64,000 nt of DNA from Apostichopus japonicus (GCF_037975245.1 NC_092567.1:2961214-3025213), one strand, 5' to 3'; shown: positions 14,405 to 25,794, numbered from the stretch's first letter. Made by a program: numbers and translations. Notes: a model not told the origin generated them from the sequence alone.

Positions 14405-17400
14405 GTTTGCTTCAAGTTCACTTTTGTTACAAACTTGTTAAGGTTATCGACGTTGCAGTCTCTTTTGAGTCAAAACGTAAAGAACACTTCAACAGACAGT
14501 TTTCAAAATGTAGCAACAATTTAAAGTAACCAAATGAAAAATAACAATATGAATTCCATAAAAAGCGCTAACAATAATGGAAACATGTCCATCTGATAAT
14601 TTCTGTAGTAAAGTTATTAAACTTATATTGACGTCATTTCATCATACCTGGAGAGATTTAACTAACTACGCATGATAAAAGCGCTCTTAACTTGACTGTT
14701 ATTTTCGAAGGGTTAGCGTAAACACTAAATATAAACTTGTGTATGTTTGTTTGTCGGTGAACTATTTTGAGCGTTCATGTTATATTCTCCGTGCGCTGAT
14801 GGGATCATTTAATACAACAAATAGGATATTCCGTAAAATTGATAATAAACTAAATTATTAAAATGATGATTTAAAACAAACAGAATATATCAATTAAAAC
14901 AATTATAAAGCGAAGCTTAAAATAATAATGATAATAATAATAATACAATAATAAAATGAAAGTATTGATAGATGAAGTTATTGAAGTCTCAGTTACGTAA
15001 TATACAGAATATACATTTGTTATTTTAAATCTTAGGATATGACGTCATATTATTGTATTCATGTTAAACACGATAATTCATAGGAACAGAAAGAAATGAA
15101 GAAACGCTGACATAGAACAAACATGGCACAGATATTAATTAATATCACCTCTAAGATCTTGTAGATCGATTTTAATGACACAATGGTATTGTAGATAACC
15201 AATGAATGTCACTTAGTCCTTACGTTGATACAATTAATGTGACTCTATTCTTTGTTAGATTTTAGACATTACGTAACCGATACGTCACAGTTTACATCAA
15301 ATGTAGTAAAAGGAAGAACGAAGATAAAGTGTAATCATGCACTCCTAGTTACCGAGTGTATGTGGATGCATTATGTACATATTTTAACCAAAGCATTCCA
15401 AACATGTCTGCTTAAAAAAATAAGTTTAGGAATATTAACATAATTAGACGTATAATTAATTTTCTGAGTAGTCAAGTGTTTGTCGGGGTGGAGGTGGGGG
15501 GGGGGGGAGTGGGAAGTAGAGATATGGGTCTGGAATTGGGATGAATCATAACAGTACATGCAATGAAGGTTGTTATACCCTGCACACGAGGAGTGCGTGG
15601 AGGGCGAGAACAGGTCCAGCAATATCTGATCAAGGACACACGAGTAGGTGAACAAACCTTCATCTTCCTTTACACAAGTAACGATGACTTTGTTACATAC
15701 TCATTTAAATTGGAAAAAAATACTGTACATAACCGTTTAATTCCCATTATACAAATTAGCGTTCTGGTTGTGGTGCCAATAACTACTATAACATCTATTT
15801 GGTCACCAATGTGGTGGGTCTAACCCCTCCAACACCCCTCCCACCCCACCCCCCCCTCCACACCCCGCTCCTCCACATACACACATAGAGAAAGGTAGGG
15901 ATTGTGCTCTTTCTTCCCTCTCTCAACAGTTGACATCCAAGAAAATATGGTCTCCTATACTGATGACGTAGTGGTTGATGGATGACGTCATTAGAAGCTT
16001 GATTGGTTCTTAGCAAGTTTGAATTTGGCTTGAAGAGCAAACGAATTTAGAGTTAGAAAAGAAAGCAGATATGGACAGTAATGTTATTATTAAAATGTTA
16101 GAAATTACTTTTTGTATATTTTACAATAAAATACTAAGTAGCCTTTGTTTGGAGTTCTTTGTAGTATTTGGAGTAAGTAACAGTTTACAAACCTAATATC
16201 TTGATAGGATGGAGAAGGAATCCACTAGACACCCCATCCCCTTCTCCGAAAAAGAAAAGAAAACGCTTTCATTACATTTAAATTATGTATGCTACCTGTG
16301 GTTAAATCCTCCTAATAGGTGGGTAATATATCTTAATTAATAGTGGACGAGTTTCTCATAATTAATCATTATTTCCAAGATGTACTTCTCTGTTATCGTT
16401 TTGTTTTAAATGTCATCGAGTTAAATTCAAGAGATATAAATAGTAAATATGTTGATTGTTTGTTCAACTTGGTAATCAGTGACGTCACCAGACTATTTCA
16501 GTTGGTGGCGAATATGAGGTATATGTCTCTTAATAAGAGATAGATAGTGTACAGTGAAGTACAAATTCGACACGGACAAATGTTGTAAAAAATAATCTCA
16601 ATATGCTCTGGTTTAAGAACAGTTACAAAACTTGATTTTGTTGAGTTATTAAATTGTATAAAACACAGTATTAATATGAATATTTAGGCTGCATTAAGGG
16701 GCTGACGTCATCATCGATTTAGCAATTAAAGGAGTAGTCCAGATATTTAGCATATGTTAAAGGTGAATATCTAACAAACCCAGAATAGTTGAAGAAACTT
16801 TAGTAACGCTCCTTTTTTCGACTATAGTATTTAAAGACTGAAATTCAGATTAAATTAAACACAATGTTAATTGAACACTTATCTTTTACTTCTTTATTGT
16901 GTATGGAATTATTAATATTATTACACAACATAATCTCTCTACGAGATCCATTCACAATGAATGTAAAAGTTACAGTCTTCCATCAAGTCACCATTCCATT
17001 GTCTTGATAATATAGGCATTTGATGACGTCACAATCATACGAGACTAGTTCCATGTGTATTATACTGAAGCTCTATCTGGCGCTGTTTGTAGTATTTGGG
17101 AGATGTTAACAGTTTACAACCTAAATCTTTATTAGATCCTTCCTCACTGAAATTACTGCCATCGTTTTGAGGATTGAGTGAATGACGTCACAGTCCTTCT
17201 GATAATTGGCAACGCCAGATGAACAAGCATCTTGCATTGAGCTCTAATATAAAAATAAAATGATATATATTAGGTCATATTGTTATCATAATAAATGGGT
17301 CGAATAGCATATTTATTAGTAGAATAATGGGAAAGTGATCCTAGGCAACCCCCTCCCCCTCCCCCGGGAAAGCGCCAACAATACCATGAGCCAATAAGTA

Positions 17401-17673
17401 ATTTAACTCACCAGCTAAACAAAACACCGCCACACGGGAAACAAACGAACGATGTTTATGTTAATGGAAGGAACTTATCACTCATTTCTATACAAATAAT
17501 CAGGGATCAGTTATGTTAATGAAATATATGATAAAACCAATTAAAGTTGAAGCAAATGATATTAGTGACCAGAAAAAAAATAGATAATCACAAACATAGG
17601 AATACAAATTATGGTTAAGGGTGGAGATTCATTTTAATATATTAAAATTTTACCATTAAAAATAGCAGACAAT
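14405..17673. other. Non-coding region with local duplication
   Basis: No gene seen. A segment at about 16,155-16,210 (TTTGTAGTATTTGGA near AACAGTTTACAAACCTAA) recurs at about 17,085-17,140, so part of the region is a diverged duplication about 930 bp apart. This DNA adjoins the LTR element target site. Confidence 0.55.
14629..17190. promoter_or_regulatory. Cluster of seven CRE palindromes (TGACGTCA)
   Basis: Exact TGACGTCA occurs at 14,629, 15,040, 15,983, 16,480, 16,703, 17,024 and 17,183. This octamer is the canonical CREB/ATF site. About one copy is expected by chance in 64 kb, and seven lie in 2.6 kb here. Further single copies lie at 6960, 29,273, 29,283, 34,464, 49,667 and 51,150. Local duplication explains some of the clustering. 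Function is inferred from the motif only. Confidence 0.4.
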
Positions 17674-17678
17674 CACTG
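17674..17678. repeat. Target-site duplication CACTG (left)
   Basis: The five bases CACTG directly precede the 5' LTR and recur directly after the 3' LTR at 25,732-25,736, as expected for Ty3/gypsy integration. Confidence 0.95.
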
Positions 17679-18575
17679 TGTCACGTAAGTGGATGCAAAA
17701 TTCCTGGTATTGATATGCTTCACTGTGTGCATTGGAGCACCTGTATCGCATATAAAGAGAAACTAAATTCCGGGTTTCTCGGCTCCTTATTGTTGGTATG
17801 TTTCACCGAGATATATCGGAATACCTGTGCTTACAAATTGTAAGAGCGGTTACGTCATATTAGATTCGTTTTTTTGTGTGTGCAAAGTTGATGTTAGGGT
17901 GGGGTACAGGAAAGTTAGTTAGTTGCATTCCATCTGGTAACCATATCACGTCGGCGAGAGAGGTAGTTTCTCCGTTATTGAGAACGAGAGTTAACATCTT
18001 CAATTAAAAGGCAATGAGGCCTCAAATTGTGTTCCTCTAATATTGTCACTGAGGACAATTTTGTATACTTGTTATTGAGAACAAGCCGCTACGATACATT
18101 GTATTCTCGACGCACGAGGTCGAGCAGAGTGCTTTATTCGTTTAGTGTGACAAGCGGAGTTTGCTATAGTAAACCAGATTACGGGCAGGCGACCCCCAAT
18201 AATCTGTGAGTATTCTAAATATTAATGTAAAATTGGTATATTCTAGGACCACATTAAATGAGAGAGTGTCATCATTTCGTAAATTTATTTGTAAGTAAAC
18301 TGTATGATCCAAAGTGCTTGAATTGAAACGAAATTCTTAAAAGTGGTCGAATACCTAGTAGAAATGCTGAGACTAATACATGTAACGAGAGTTAGTTTCA
18401 TTTTGTCGCATAATTGGTTTATTATTGAGATTGTATGGAATTTATATTTGATTGATTGATTTATTTGTTGTATCACGTGAATATGTACAATGTGATAGGA
18501 AATCTTCTAAAAAACCTTCAGATGGCTTAACAAAGTAGAGGTCTCCCTGTAAAGAAAAGGGAAGAGTAAACTAAG

Positions 18576-18583
18576 TATATAAG
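18576..18583 (+). promoter_or_regulatory. Candidate LTR TATA box (TATATAAG)
   Basis: A TATA-type motif in the second half of the 5' LTR, about 590 bp before the polyadenylation signal. A second possible TATA (TATAAAG) is at 17,751. Which one directs transcription cannot be decided from sequence. The same motifs occur in the 3' LTR 6,462 bp downstream. Confidence 0.4.
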
Positions 18584-19169
18584 AGCCTTATTTGTTTGAG
18601 GAACAAGGGCAGATCTTAAATTTGTCGCGTAAAGAATTTATTGTGAAAAATTTGTAAGATTATTTTTAGAAAGCAAAGGAAATGCTGTATCATGTTTACG
18701 TTAATGTGTCTCGTAAGGAGTGAGAGTTAAAATGTCTTTTATAAGTTGCGATAAATCAATCGTAGTTTTGTTCGGGAAATTGACCGTATGTTTAAAACAA
18801 ATATTAGGAATGGTTTTGTTCCTCTGTTTGTCTACAGGGTTTTATTTTGGTGACTCCAAACTAACTGCTTGGTGTCACGGGGGTATTCTTCCGTGCCAAT
18901 AGATGTGGTCTGGTCCACACTTTTAAGACGCCGGATACAGGTATCCTACTTTGACACGTGCGAAAAGCTGAATGGTTTGACTCCGCCTATAGCGACTACC
19001 TTGTGGGCGGTGATCTTCTGAAGCCTGTCCTAAAGCGTACTATAGCAGTGTCAGTTAGCATAAAGGGGGTAGGATTCACTGGATAAGTATCCAAGGGGGT
19101 GTAGTTATTTTCAGATGTGCATTTCTTTTATGTTTTCTTTAACAAATAATCATTGAAATATCTCGTGCC

Positions 19170-19175
19170 AATAAA
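19170..19175 (+). promoter_or_regulatory. Candidate polyadenylation signal AATAAA
   Basis: AATAAA about 95 bp before the LTR end. The 3' LTR copy at 25,632 would be the functional one for the genomic transcript and would help place the R/U5 boundary. Confidence 0.4.
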
Positions 19176-19273
19176 TCCATGAGAATTAAAAGCAGAGTGT
19201 TTGCGTGGTTTCTTGATTATCAATTGAGCGTTACTTTCTAGAAAGGGTCACTATGTGTCACTTGTGACATTTC

Positions 19274-19290
19274 TGGTGGAAGTGCAGGGC
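19274..19290 (+). other. Candidate primer-binding site
   Basis: TGGTGGAAGTGCAGGGC begins 4 bp after the 5' LTR. The leading TGG complements a tRNA CCA end and TGGT fits an A discriminator. An acceptor stem beginning GGAAGTG is implied. I could not match it to a specific tRNA. Confidence 0.55.
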
Positions 19291-19459
19291 ACATTGCCCA
19301 AATTTTTCAAAGAGTGACCATTGCAAGGAGAGTAACAGTTCTAATTGATGATCATAGAAGACCACATATGTATTTACCTGTTAATCATGAAATTATTTCG
19401 TATGTGTCGAATTGGTGATATTTGAGTAACCTTTTTCACATGGAACTTGAAATTAGGGT

Positions 19460-22400
19460 ATGTCTTTCATCAGTATAGGGCTGAAAGGTATTATTTATTG
19501 GGGGTTGTTTATATCGTGTTGCTTGATTAATGTGAACTCAGGCAAAATGGAGTTTGAAAAGTATATCCAAATGGGTAAAGATTGTGGCTTAGAAGGAAAA
19601 GGTTTAATAGAATTTGCACAACAAAGGGAACAACTCGAAAAGAAGGAACGGGAAGAACATGATCGAAATGTTAGGGATGAAAGGCAAAAAGAAAGAGAGC
19701 ACCAAAGAGAGATAAAAGAATTTGAGCTCAGCATTGCTGAGACAACAGCTCGACAAACTTCTTTAGAGGCTAGTGTGAACAATGCACAGCACACTGCAAC
19801 CAAATTGCCAAAATTACCGTTCTTCAGGGATGGCACCGATGATATGGATGCCTATATTCTAAGATTTGAAAGATTCGCAGAAGAAGCTGGCTGGTCTGAA
19901 ACAGCTTGGGCTACTTCGTTAGGTGCCTTACTAACTGGGAAGGCATTGGAAGTATACTCAAGAATGCCTAATTCACAAGCTAAAGTGTATTCAAATGTTA
20001 AATCAGCGTTATTGTTTAAGTATCACTTAACCGCAGATGGTTTTAAAGGAAAATTTAGGAATTCAAGGTGTGAATCTGGGGAAACGTATATGCAGTTTAT
20101 TGAACGACTTAAGGGGTATATCATCCGATGGATTGAATTGAGTAATTCACGAAAAACTTATGATGGTCTTATTGATTTACTATTACAGGAACAACTGTTG
20201 AATTCTTGTAGCAAGGATCTGGCTGTCTTCCTGAAAGAACGCGCCCTTAAAGACGTTTCGAAAATGGCGTCTCTGGCAGACACTTATACAGAGGCCCATG
20301 TAAGTTATGATCGTGGAAGGAGGAAAGAAAATGTTAGTGATAGATCTAGGTCAAAAGGTCAAGGTTTTCAAAACCAATCCTACAAACCAAAAGGCGACGA
20401 TAAGAACGCCACCCCAAAATTAAGAGATACTAGGACCTGTTTTATTTGTGGCAAGTCTGGCCACATTGCACGAGACTGTTGGAGAAAATTTAAAAAACCA
20501 ACAGAAAGGGGCGCGGGCTTACAGACAGGCAACCAGACAGAGAAAGGTGACAAAGGTAAAGATAGAGGTAAAGATGGTAACAGTACAGTAGCTTGTTTGA
20601 TTGAACAAGGGAAGTTATGTAATTGTAAAAGACCCAATGGTTATCATGTTAGATTAGAATGTGGTCATGAATTACCTATTATGAGTGCTGCTTGTGCACC
20701 ACGAGATGATGTAACTGACATTTCTATAAGTAATATGCCTATTAGAAAGTGTTTAATAGGTGATAAATTGGTAGAGGTACTCAGAGACAGTGGCTGTAGT
20801 ACTGTTGTAGTAAAGAAGAGTTTGGTTCGTTCAGATCAATTTTTGGGTTCTACACGAAATTGTGTTTTACTGGACGGCACTGTCCGAACTGTGCCAGTAG
20901 CCAAAATTCGCATAAGTACTCCGTATTTTGAAGGAGAAGTCGAGGCACTGTGTATGGAACAACCTCTATACGACTTAATACTTGGAAATATTGAGGGTTG
21001 TAGAGATCCGAATAATCCCGATCAAACTTGGGTACCAAAACATGATCATGATACAAATAGTGAGCAAGAAAGTAGTGAATTTCAAACTAAAACTGTAACT
21101 GGCCTCGCAGTTGAAACGAGAGCTCAAAAGGTTAAAAAGGAACAAAGTCTTAAACCATTGAGGGTGACAGAAAGTGAAACTTTGGAAATTGGACCTCGAG
21201 AAATTAAAGAGGCTCAACACGCAGATCTCTCTATTTCAAGGTTGTGGAAATTTACAAAAGAGAAGTCTGCAAAACTATCACGAACGGGATGTCGTACGAA
21301 ATTTGTAGAAAAGGATGGGTTATTATATCGTGAATTTGAATCGCCCAAATTGGAAAATGGTAGAGTGTTCAACCAATTAGTTGTTCCAGAAATTTATAGA
21401 CAGAAAGTGCTTAAAATGTCCCATGATTCAATTATGTCAGGGCATCTAAGGGTCAAGAAAACGCTTGACAGGTTGAGAGATAGCTTCTATTGGCCAGGGG
21501 TGCAAAGTGACGTAAAGAGATATTGTATTTCTTGTGACGTATGCCAAAGAACGGTAACCAAGGGAAGCGTGACTAAAGTCCCTCTCGGCACTATGCCATT
21601 AATAGACACTCCTTTCAAGAGAGTCGCGGTAGATTTAGTAGGTCCGTTGCAACCTTTAACCGATAAAGGTAACAGGTATATTCTCACGTTAGTCGATTAT
21701 GCGACCAGGTACCCGGAAGCCGTACCTTTGCAACGCATAGAAACAGAACGAGTCGCTGAAGCACTCATTGAAATATTCTCGCGAGTAGGCGTGCCTGAGG
21801 AAATTCTTTCAGACATGGGTACACAATTTACCTCAGACTTGATGAAAGAGGTTGGCCGTCTTTTATCATTGAAGCAAATGAACACTAGTCCCTACCATCC
21901 TATGTGCAATGGCTTAGTGGAGAAGTTTAATGGCACACTTAAGAGAATGTTACACAGGATGTGTAGCGAACGCCCTAGTGACTGGGACCGATACCTGCCT
22001 GCATTATTGTTCGCGTATCGAGAAGCTCCGCAGGAATCTCTCGGATTCTCTCCGTTTGAGTTGTTATACGGTAGAACAGTGAGGGGTCCACTTTGTATTT
22101 TGAAAGAGTTATGGACAGGTACTAACATAAATGATGAGGTCAAAACTACATATCAATATATTGTAGATTTGCGTGAACGTCTCGATTCGACTTGTAAAAT
22201 CGCACAGGAGGAACTTGCAAAATCCTCAAAGAGATATCGCCGCTATTACAACGCGCGCGCAAAAGAAAGAAAATTCAAAGTTAATGATGATGTTCTGTTG
22301 TTGCTGCCAACTGAACATAATAAACTAACCATGCAATGGAAGGGTCCTTTTCGGATTGTTGGGAAAGTTGCCCAAAATGATTACAAAATTGATATAAGGG

Positions 22401-24025
22401 GAAATGTAAAAACTTTTCATGCAAACCTTTTGAAAAAGTATGTGTCACGTGAGAACACCAATGAGGCAAATGGGTCTAACGCAAAAGAAGGGCAAACTGG
22501 CAGCGAACATGCTGCAGTGTGCTGCACAAAGGCACATGTGAGTGTAGTAGAGGACAATGAAGAGTCAAGTGTTGAAACCAAAATAGATTTACTTCCACTT
22601 AGGCAGAAAGAAAACTTTTGTGATGTAAATGTTAGTTCTGAGAGAAATGAAATCGAAAAGGTCGAAGTGAACAAACTGTTAGAAAAGTATTCAGATGTAC
22701 TAACTGACTTGCCTGGTTCTACAATTTTGATGTATCATGCTATCCATTTGACAACTGAGTGTCCAGTTCGGTCTAGGGCGTACCCAGTCCCACTGGCAGT
22801 ACAAAATACTGTGAAAAATGAGTTAGAGACAATGATTTCAATGGATGTAATTGAGAAATCCGAATCGCCCTATGCTTCGCCAATTGTGTTGGTAAGAAAG
22901 CCGGATGGTACAAATCGTTTCTGTGTAGATTTCAGGAAACTTAACAAAATTACAGTGTTCGATCCGGAACCAATTCCAAATCCAGATGAACTCATGACAA
23001 AATTGGCAACCGCCAAGTATTTTACCAAAATTGATTTGTCAAAAGGATACTGGCAAATTCCAGTTCAAATTTCTGACAGACCTAAGACTGCTTTTATCAC
23101 AAGCCATGGTCTCTTCCAATTCAAGGTTTTACCTTTTGGTTTGGTGAATGCACCTGCCATATTTACAAGAATGATGCGCAAGCTTTTGGAAGGACAAGCT
23201 AATGTTGTTAACTATATTGACGATGTGCTTGTTTATACGGAGTCTTGGGAGGAACATTTAATTATTTTGACTTCGGTCTTTGAGAAACTCAGAAATGCGG
23301 GTTTAACCGCACGTCCAACCAAATGCTTTGTTGGATACAAGTCGTTGGATTTTTTGGGGCATATTGTGGGAGAGGGTGTGGTTAAACCACAAAGGGACAA
23401 AATAACCAAAATTCTTGACGCCTCACGGCCAAGAACTAAAAAGGAAGTTAGGTCATTTATGGGGTTAGCAAATTACTACCGTAAATTTGTACCAAATTTC
23501 GCAGCGTTGGCTGCTCCTCTGACGGACTTAACGAAAGCAGGTGGTCCTAAAGAGGTAACCTGGGAACTTGCTCAGCAACGGGCGTTTGAAACTTTGAAAG
23601 ATCGATTATCTGCGCCGCCGATATTGCATTTGCCTGACCCTCAAAAAATGTTCATTCTGAAAACAGATGCTTCAGATATAGGCATTGGGTCGGTCCTTAT
23701 GCAATACGAAGGGAATCAGTGCTTCCCAATCTATTATGCAAGTCGCAAGTTACTCCCACGTGAACGAAATTATGCCGTAATTGAGCGCGAGTGTTTGGCT
23801 CTTGTGTGGGCCATTGCGAAATTTCACATTTACTTGTATGGTAAGGAATTTGTTCTTGAAACCGATCACCATCCTTTGGCTTATATCTCAACAAATAAAG
23901 TAAATAACAGTAGAGTTATGAGATGGGCTTTGAGCTTGCAACCGTATAGGTATATTATACGTGCTGTGAAGGGTATTGATAATGTCGCAGCAGATTTTTT
24001 GAGTAGATGTGTTAAGGAGGAATAG
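19460..24025 (+). CDS. Gag-Pol polyprotein, Gmr1-type order (1,521 codons, intact)
   Basis: A single frame encodes everything the element needs to copy and integrate. Gag fills about residues 30-340, with a charged coiled-coil-like region at 50-90 and a CCHC zinc knuckle (CFICGKSGHIARDC, 327-340). The protease has DSGC at 443-446 and ILG near 508. Integrase follows: H655, H662, C692, C695 zinc finger, then D725, D785, E821 (exact DD35E spacing) and a GPY/F-like KGPF at 961-964. Reverse transcriptase is next, with D1192 and YIDD at 1252-1255. RNase H has D1403, E1444, D1469 and D1512. Residues 1-29 are hydrophobic and atypical for Gag, so Met30 (19,547) is the likelier start. There is no stop or frameshift between gag and pol, no chromodomain and no env. 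Domain limits are approximate. Confidence 0.96.
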   Translation: MSFISIGLKGIIYWGLFISCCLINVNSGKMEFEKYIQMGKDCGLEGKGLIEFAQQREQLEKKEREEHDRNVRDERQKEREHQREIKEFELSIAETTARQTSLEASVNNAQHTATKLPKLPFFRDGTDDMDAYILRFERFAEEAGWSETAWATSLGALLTGKALEVYSRMPNSQAKVYSNVKSALLFKYHLTADGFKGKFRNSRCESGETYMQFIERLKGYIIRWIELSNSRKTYDGLIDLLLQEQLLNSCSKDLAVFLKERALKDVSKMASLADTYTEAHVSYDRGRRKENVSDRSRSKGQGFQNQSYKPKGDDKNATPKLRDTRTCFICGKSGHIARDCWRKFKKPTERGAGLQTGNQTEKGDKGKDRGKDGNSTVACLIEQGKLCNCKRPNGYHVRLECGHELPIMSAACAPRDDVTDISISNMPIRKCLIGDKLVEVLRDSGCSTVVVKKSLVRSDQFLGSTRNCVLLDGTVRTVPVAKIRISTPYFEGEVEALCMEQPLYDLILGNIEGCRDPNNPDQTWVPKHDHDTNSEQESSEFQTKTVTGLAVETRAQKVKKEQSLKPLRVTESETLEIGPREIKEAQHADLSISRLWKFTKEKSAKLSRTGCRTKFVEKDGLLYREFESPKLENGRVFNQLVVPEIYRQKVLKMSHDSIMSGHLRVKKTLDRLRDSFYWPGVQSDVKRYCISCDVCQRTVTKGSVTKVPLGTMPLIDTPFKRVAVDLVGPLQPLTDKGNRYILTLVDYATRYPEAVPLQRIETERVAEALIEIFSRVGVPEEILSDMGTQFTSDLMKEVGRLLSLKQMNTSPYHPMCNGLVEKFNGTLKRMLHRMCSERPSDWDRYLPALLFAYREAPQESLGFSPFELLYGRTVRGPLCILKELWTGTNINDEVKTTYQYIVDLRERLDSTCKIAQEELAKSSKRYRRYYNARAKERKFKVNDDVLLLLPTEHNKLTMQWKGPFRIVGKVAQNDYKIDIRGNVKTFHANLLKKYVSRENTNEANGSNAKEGQTGSEHAAVCCTKAHVSVVEDNEESSVETKIDLLPLRQKENFCDVNVSSERNEIEKVEVNKLLEKYSDVLTDLPGSTILMYHAIHLTTECPVRSRAYPVPLAVQNTVKNELETMISMDVIEKSESPYASPIVLVRKPDGTNRFCVDFRKLNKITVFDPEPIPNPDELMTKLATAKYFTKIDLSKGYWQIPVQISDRPKTAFITSHGLFQFKVLPFGLVNAPAIFTRMMRKLLEGQANVVNYIDDVLVYTESWEEHLIILTSVFEKLRNAGLTARPTKCFVGYKSLDFLGHIVGEGVVKPQRDKITKILDASRPRTKKEVRSFMGLANYYRKFVPNFAALAAPLTDLTKAGGPKEVTWELAQQRAFETLKDRLSAPPILHLPDPQKMFILKTDASDIGIGSVLMQYEGNQCFPIYYASRKLLPRERNYAVIERECLALVWAIAKFHIYLYGKEFVLETDHHPLAYISTNKVNNSRVMRWALSLQPYRYIIRAVKGIDNVAADFLSRCVKEE

Positions 24026-24128
24026 GTGTGTAAGAGAAATGACTTCTCTGTAATTGCGTGTAATTTGTAAATAAGATTTACGAAATTTAAGATTAAGATA
24101 TCTGTTAGAACCCCCAGTAATTTTCTTG

Positions 24129-24140
24129 AGAAGGGGGATG
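24129..24140 (+). other. Polypurine tract
   Basis: GAGAAGGGGGATG-type purine run immediately before the 3' LTR, the expected plus-strand primer site. Confidence 0.85.
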
Positions 24141-25731
24141 TGTCACGTAAGTGGATGCAAAATTCCTGGTATTGATATGCTTCACTGTGTGCATTGGAGC
24201 ACCTGTATCGCATATAAAGAGAAACTAAATTCCGGGTTTCTCGGCTCCTTATTGTTGGTATGTTTCACCGAGATATATCGGAATACCTGTGCTTACAAAT
24301 TGTAAGAGCGGTTACGTCATATTAGATTCGTTTTTTTGTGTGTGCAAAGTTGATGTTAGGGTGGGGTACAGGAAAGTTAGTTAGTTGCATTCCATCTGGT
24401 AACCATATCACGTCGGCGAGAGAGGTAGTTTCTCCGTTATTGAGAACGAGAGTTAACATCTTCAATTAAAAGGCAATGAGGCCTCAAATTGTGTTCCTCT
24501 AATATTGTCACTGAGGACAATTTTGTATACTTGTTATTGAGAACAAGCCGCTACGATACATTGTATTCTCGACGCACGAGGTCGAGCAGAGTGCTTTATT
24601 CGTTTAGTGTGACAAGCGGAGTTTGCTATAGTAAACCAGATTACGGGCAGGCGACCCCCAATAATCTGTGAGTATTCTAAGTATTAATGTAAAATTGGTA
24701 TATTCTAGGACCACATTAAATGAGAGAGTGTCATCATTTCGTAAATTTATTTGTAAGTAAACTGTATGATCCAAAGTGCTTGAATTGAAACGAAATTCTT
24801 AAAAGTGGTCGAATACCTAGTAGAAATGCTGAGACTAATACATGTAACGAGAGTTAGTTTCATTTTGTCGCATAATTGGTTTATTATTGAGATTGTATGG
24901 AATTTATATTTGATTGATTGATTTATTTGTTGTATCACGTGAATATGTACAATGTGATAGGAAATCTTCTAAAAAACCTTCAGATGGCTTAACAAAGTAG
25001 AGGTCTCCCTGTAAAGAAAAGGGAAGAGTAAACTAAGTATATAAGAGCCTTATTTGTTTGAGGAACAAGGGCAGATCTTAAATTTGTCGCGTAAAGAATT
25101 TATTGTGAAAAATTTGTAAGATTATTTTTAGAAAGCAAAGGAAATGCTGTATCATGTTTACGTTAATGTGTCTCGTAAGGAGTGAGAGTTAAAATGTCTT
25201 TTATAAGTTGCGATAAATCAATCGTAGTTTTGTTCGGGAAATTGACCGTATGTTTAAAACAAATATTAGGAATGGTTTTGTTCCTCTGTTTGTCTACAGG
25301 GTTTTATTTTGGTGACTCCAAACTAACTGCTTGGTGTCACGGGGGTATTCTTCCGTGCCAATAGATGTGGTCTGGTCCACACTTTTAAGACGCCGGATAC
25401 AGGTATCCTACTTTGACACGTGCGAAAAGCTGAATGGTTTGACTCCGCCTATAGCGACTACCTTGTGGGCGGTGATCTTCTGAAGCCTGTCCTAAAGCGT
25501 ACTATAGCAGTGTCAGTTAGCATAAAGGGGGTAGGATTCACTGGATAAGTATCCAAGGGGGTGTAGTTATTTTCAGATGTGCATTTCTTTTATGTTTTCT
25601 TTAACAAATAATCATTGAAATATCTCGTGCCAATAAATCCATGAGAATTAAAAGCAGAGTGTTTGCGTGGTTTCTTGATTATCAATTGAGCGTTACTTTC
25701 TAGAAAGGGTCACTATGTGTCACTTGTGACA
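24141..25731 (+). repeat. 3' long terminal repeat
   Basis: 1,591 bp, matching the 5' LTR except for G at 24,681. It ends GTGACA directly before the CACTG duplication. Confidence 0.97.
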
Positions 25732-25736
25732 CACTG
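25732..25736. repeat. Target-site duplication CACTG (right)
   Basis: Matches the left copy at 17,674-17,678. Confidence 0.95.
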
Positions 25737-25794
25737 TTAACAAATAAAATGTTAAATACTAAGGTAGAGAGTAGTCAGCTGTATTGACTTACAG

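Larger units (their letters stand above)
17679..19269 (+). repeat. 5' long terminal repeat
   Basis: 1,591 bp, TGTCAC...GTGACA, with 6-bp inverted ends. It pairs base for base with 24,141-25,731 at an offset of 6,462, apart from one substitution at 18,219. The LTR is long for a gypsy element. Its small open frames (18,027-18,209 and 18,720-18,902, and their copies in the 3' LTR) look fortuitous. Confidence 0.97.
17679..25731 (+). mobile_element. Complete Gmr1-like Ty3/gypsy LTR retrotransposon (8,053 bp)
   Basis: Two 1,591-bp direct LTRs start TGTCAC and end GTGACA. They flank a primer-binding-like site, one open gag-pol ORF and a polypurine tract, and a perfect 5-bp target duplication borders the whole. 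By eye the LTRs differ at one base (A at 18,219, G at 24,681), so insertion is recent. The pol order is protease, integrase, reverse transcriptase, RNase H, with integrase before RT. Ty1/copia has that order, but the RT, RNase H and integrase (GPY/F-like KGPF) sequences are gypsy-type. This matches the Gmr1-type group known from deuterostomes. Every expected part is present, so it could be autonomous and active. Confidence 0.95.

Noticed and set aside
18027-18209. Small ORFs in the LTRs (also at 24,489, 18,720, 25,182)
   Set aside because: Identical in both LTRs only because the LTRs are identical; no domain, and LTRs rarely encode protein.
17679-25731. An endogenous retrovirus rather than an LTR retrotransposon
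   Set aside because: There is no third ORF between RNase H and the 3' LTR (only about 115 bp), and the integrase-first order is not retroviral.
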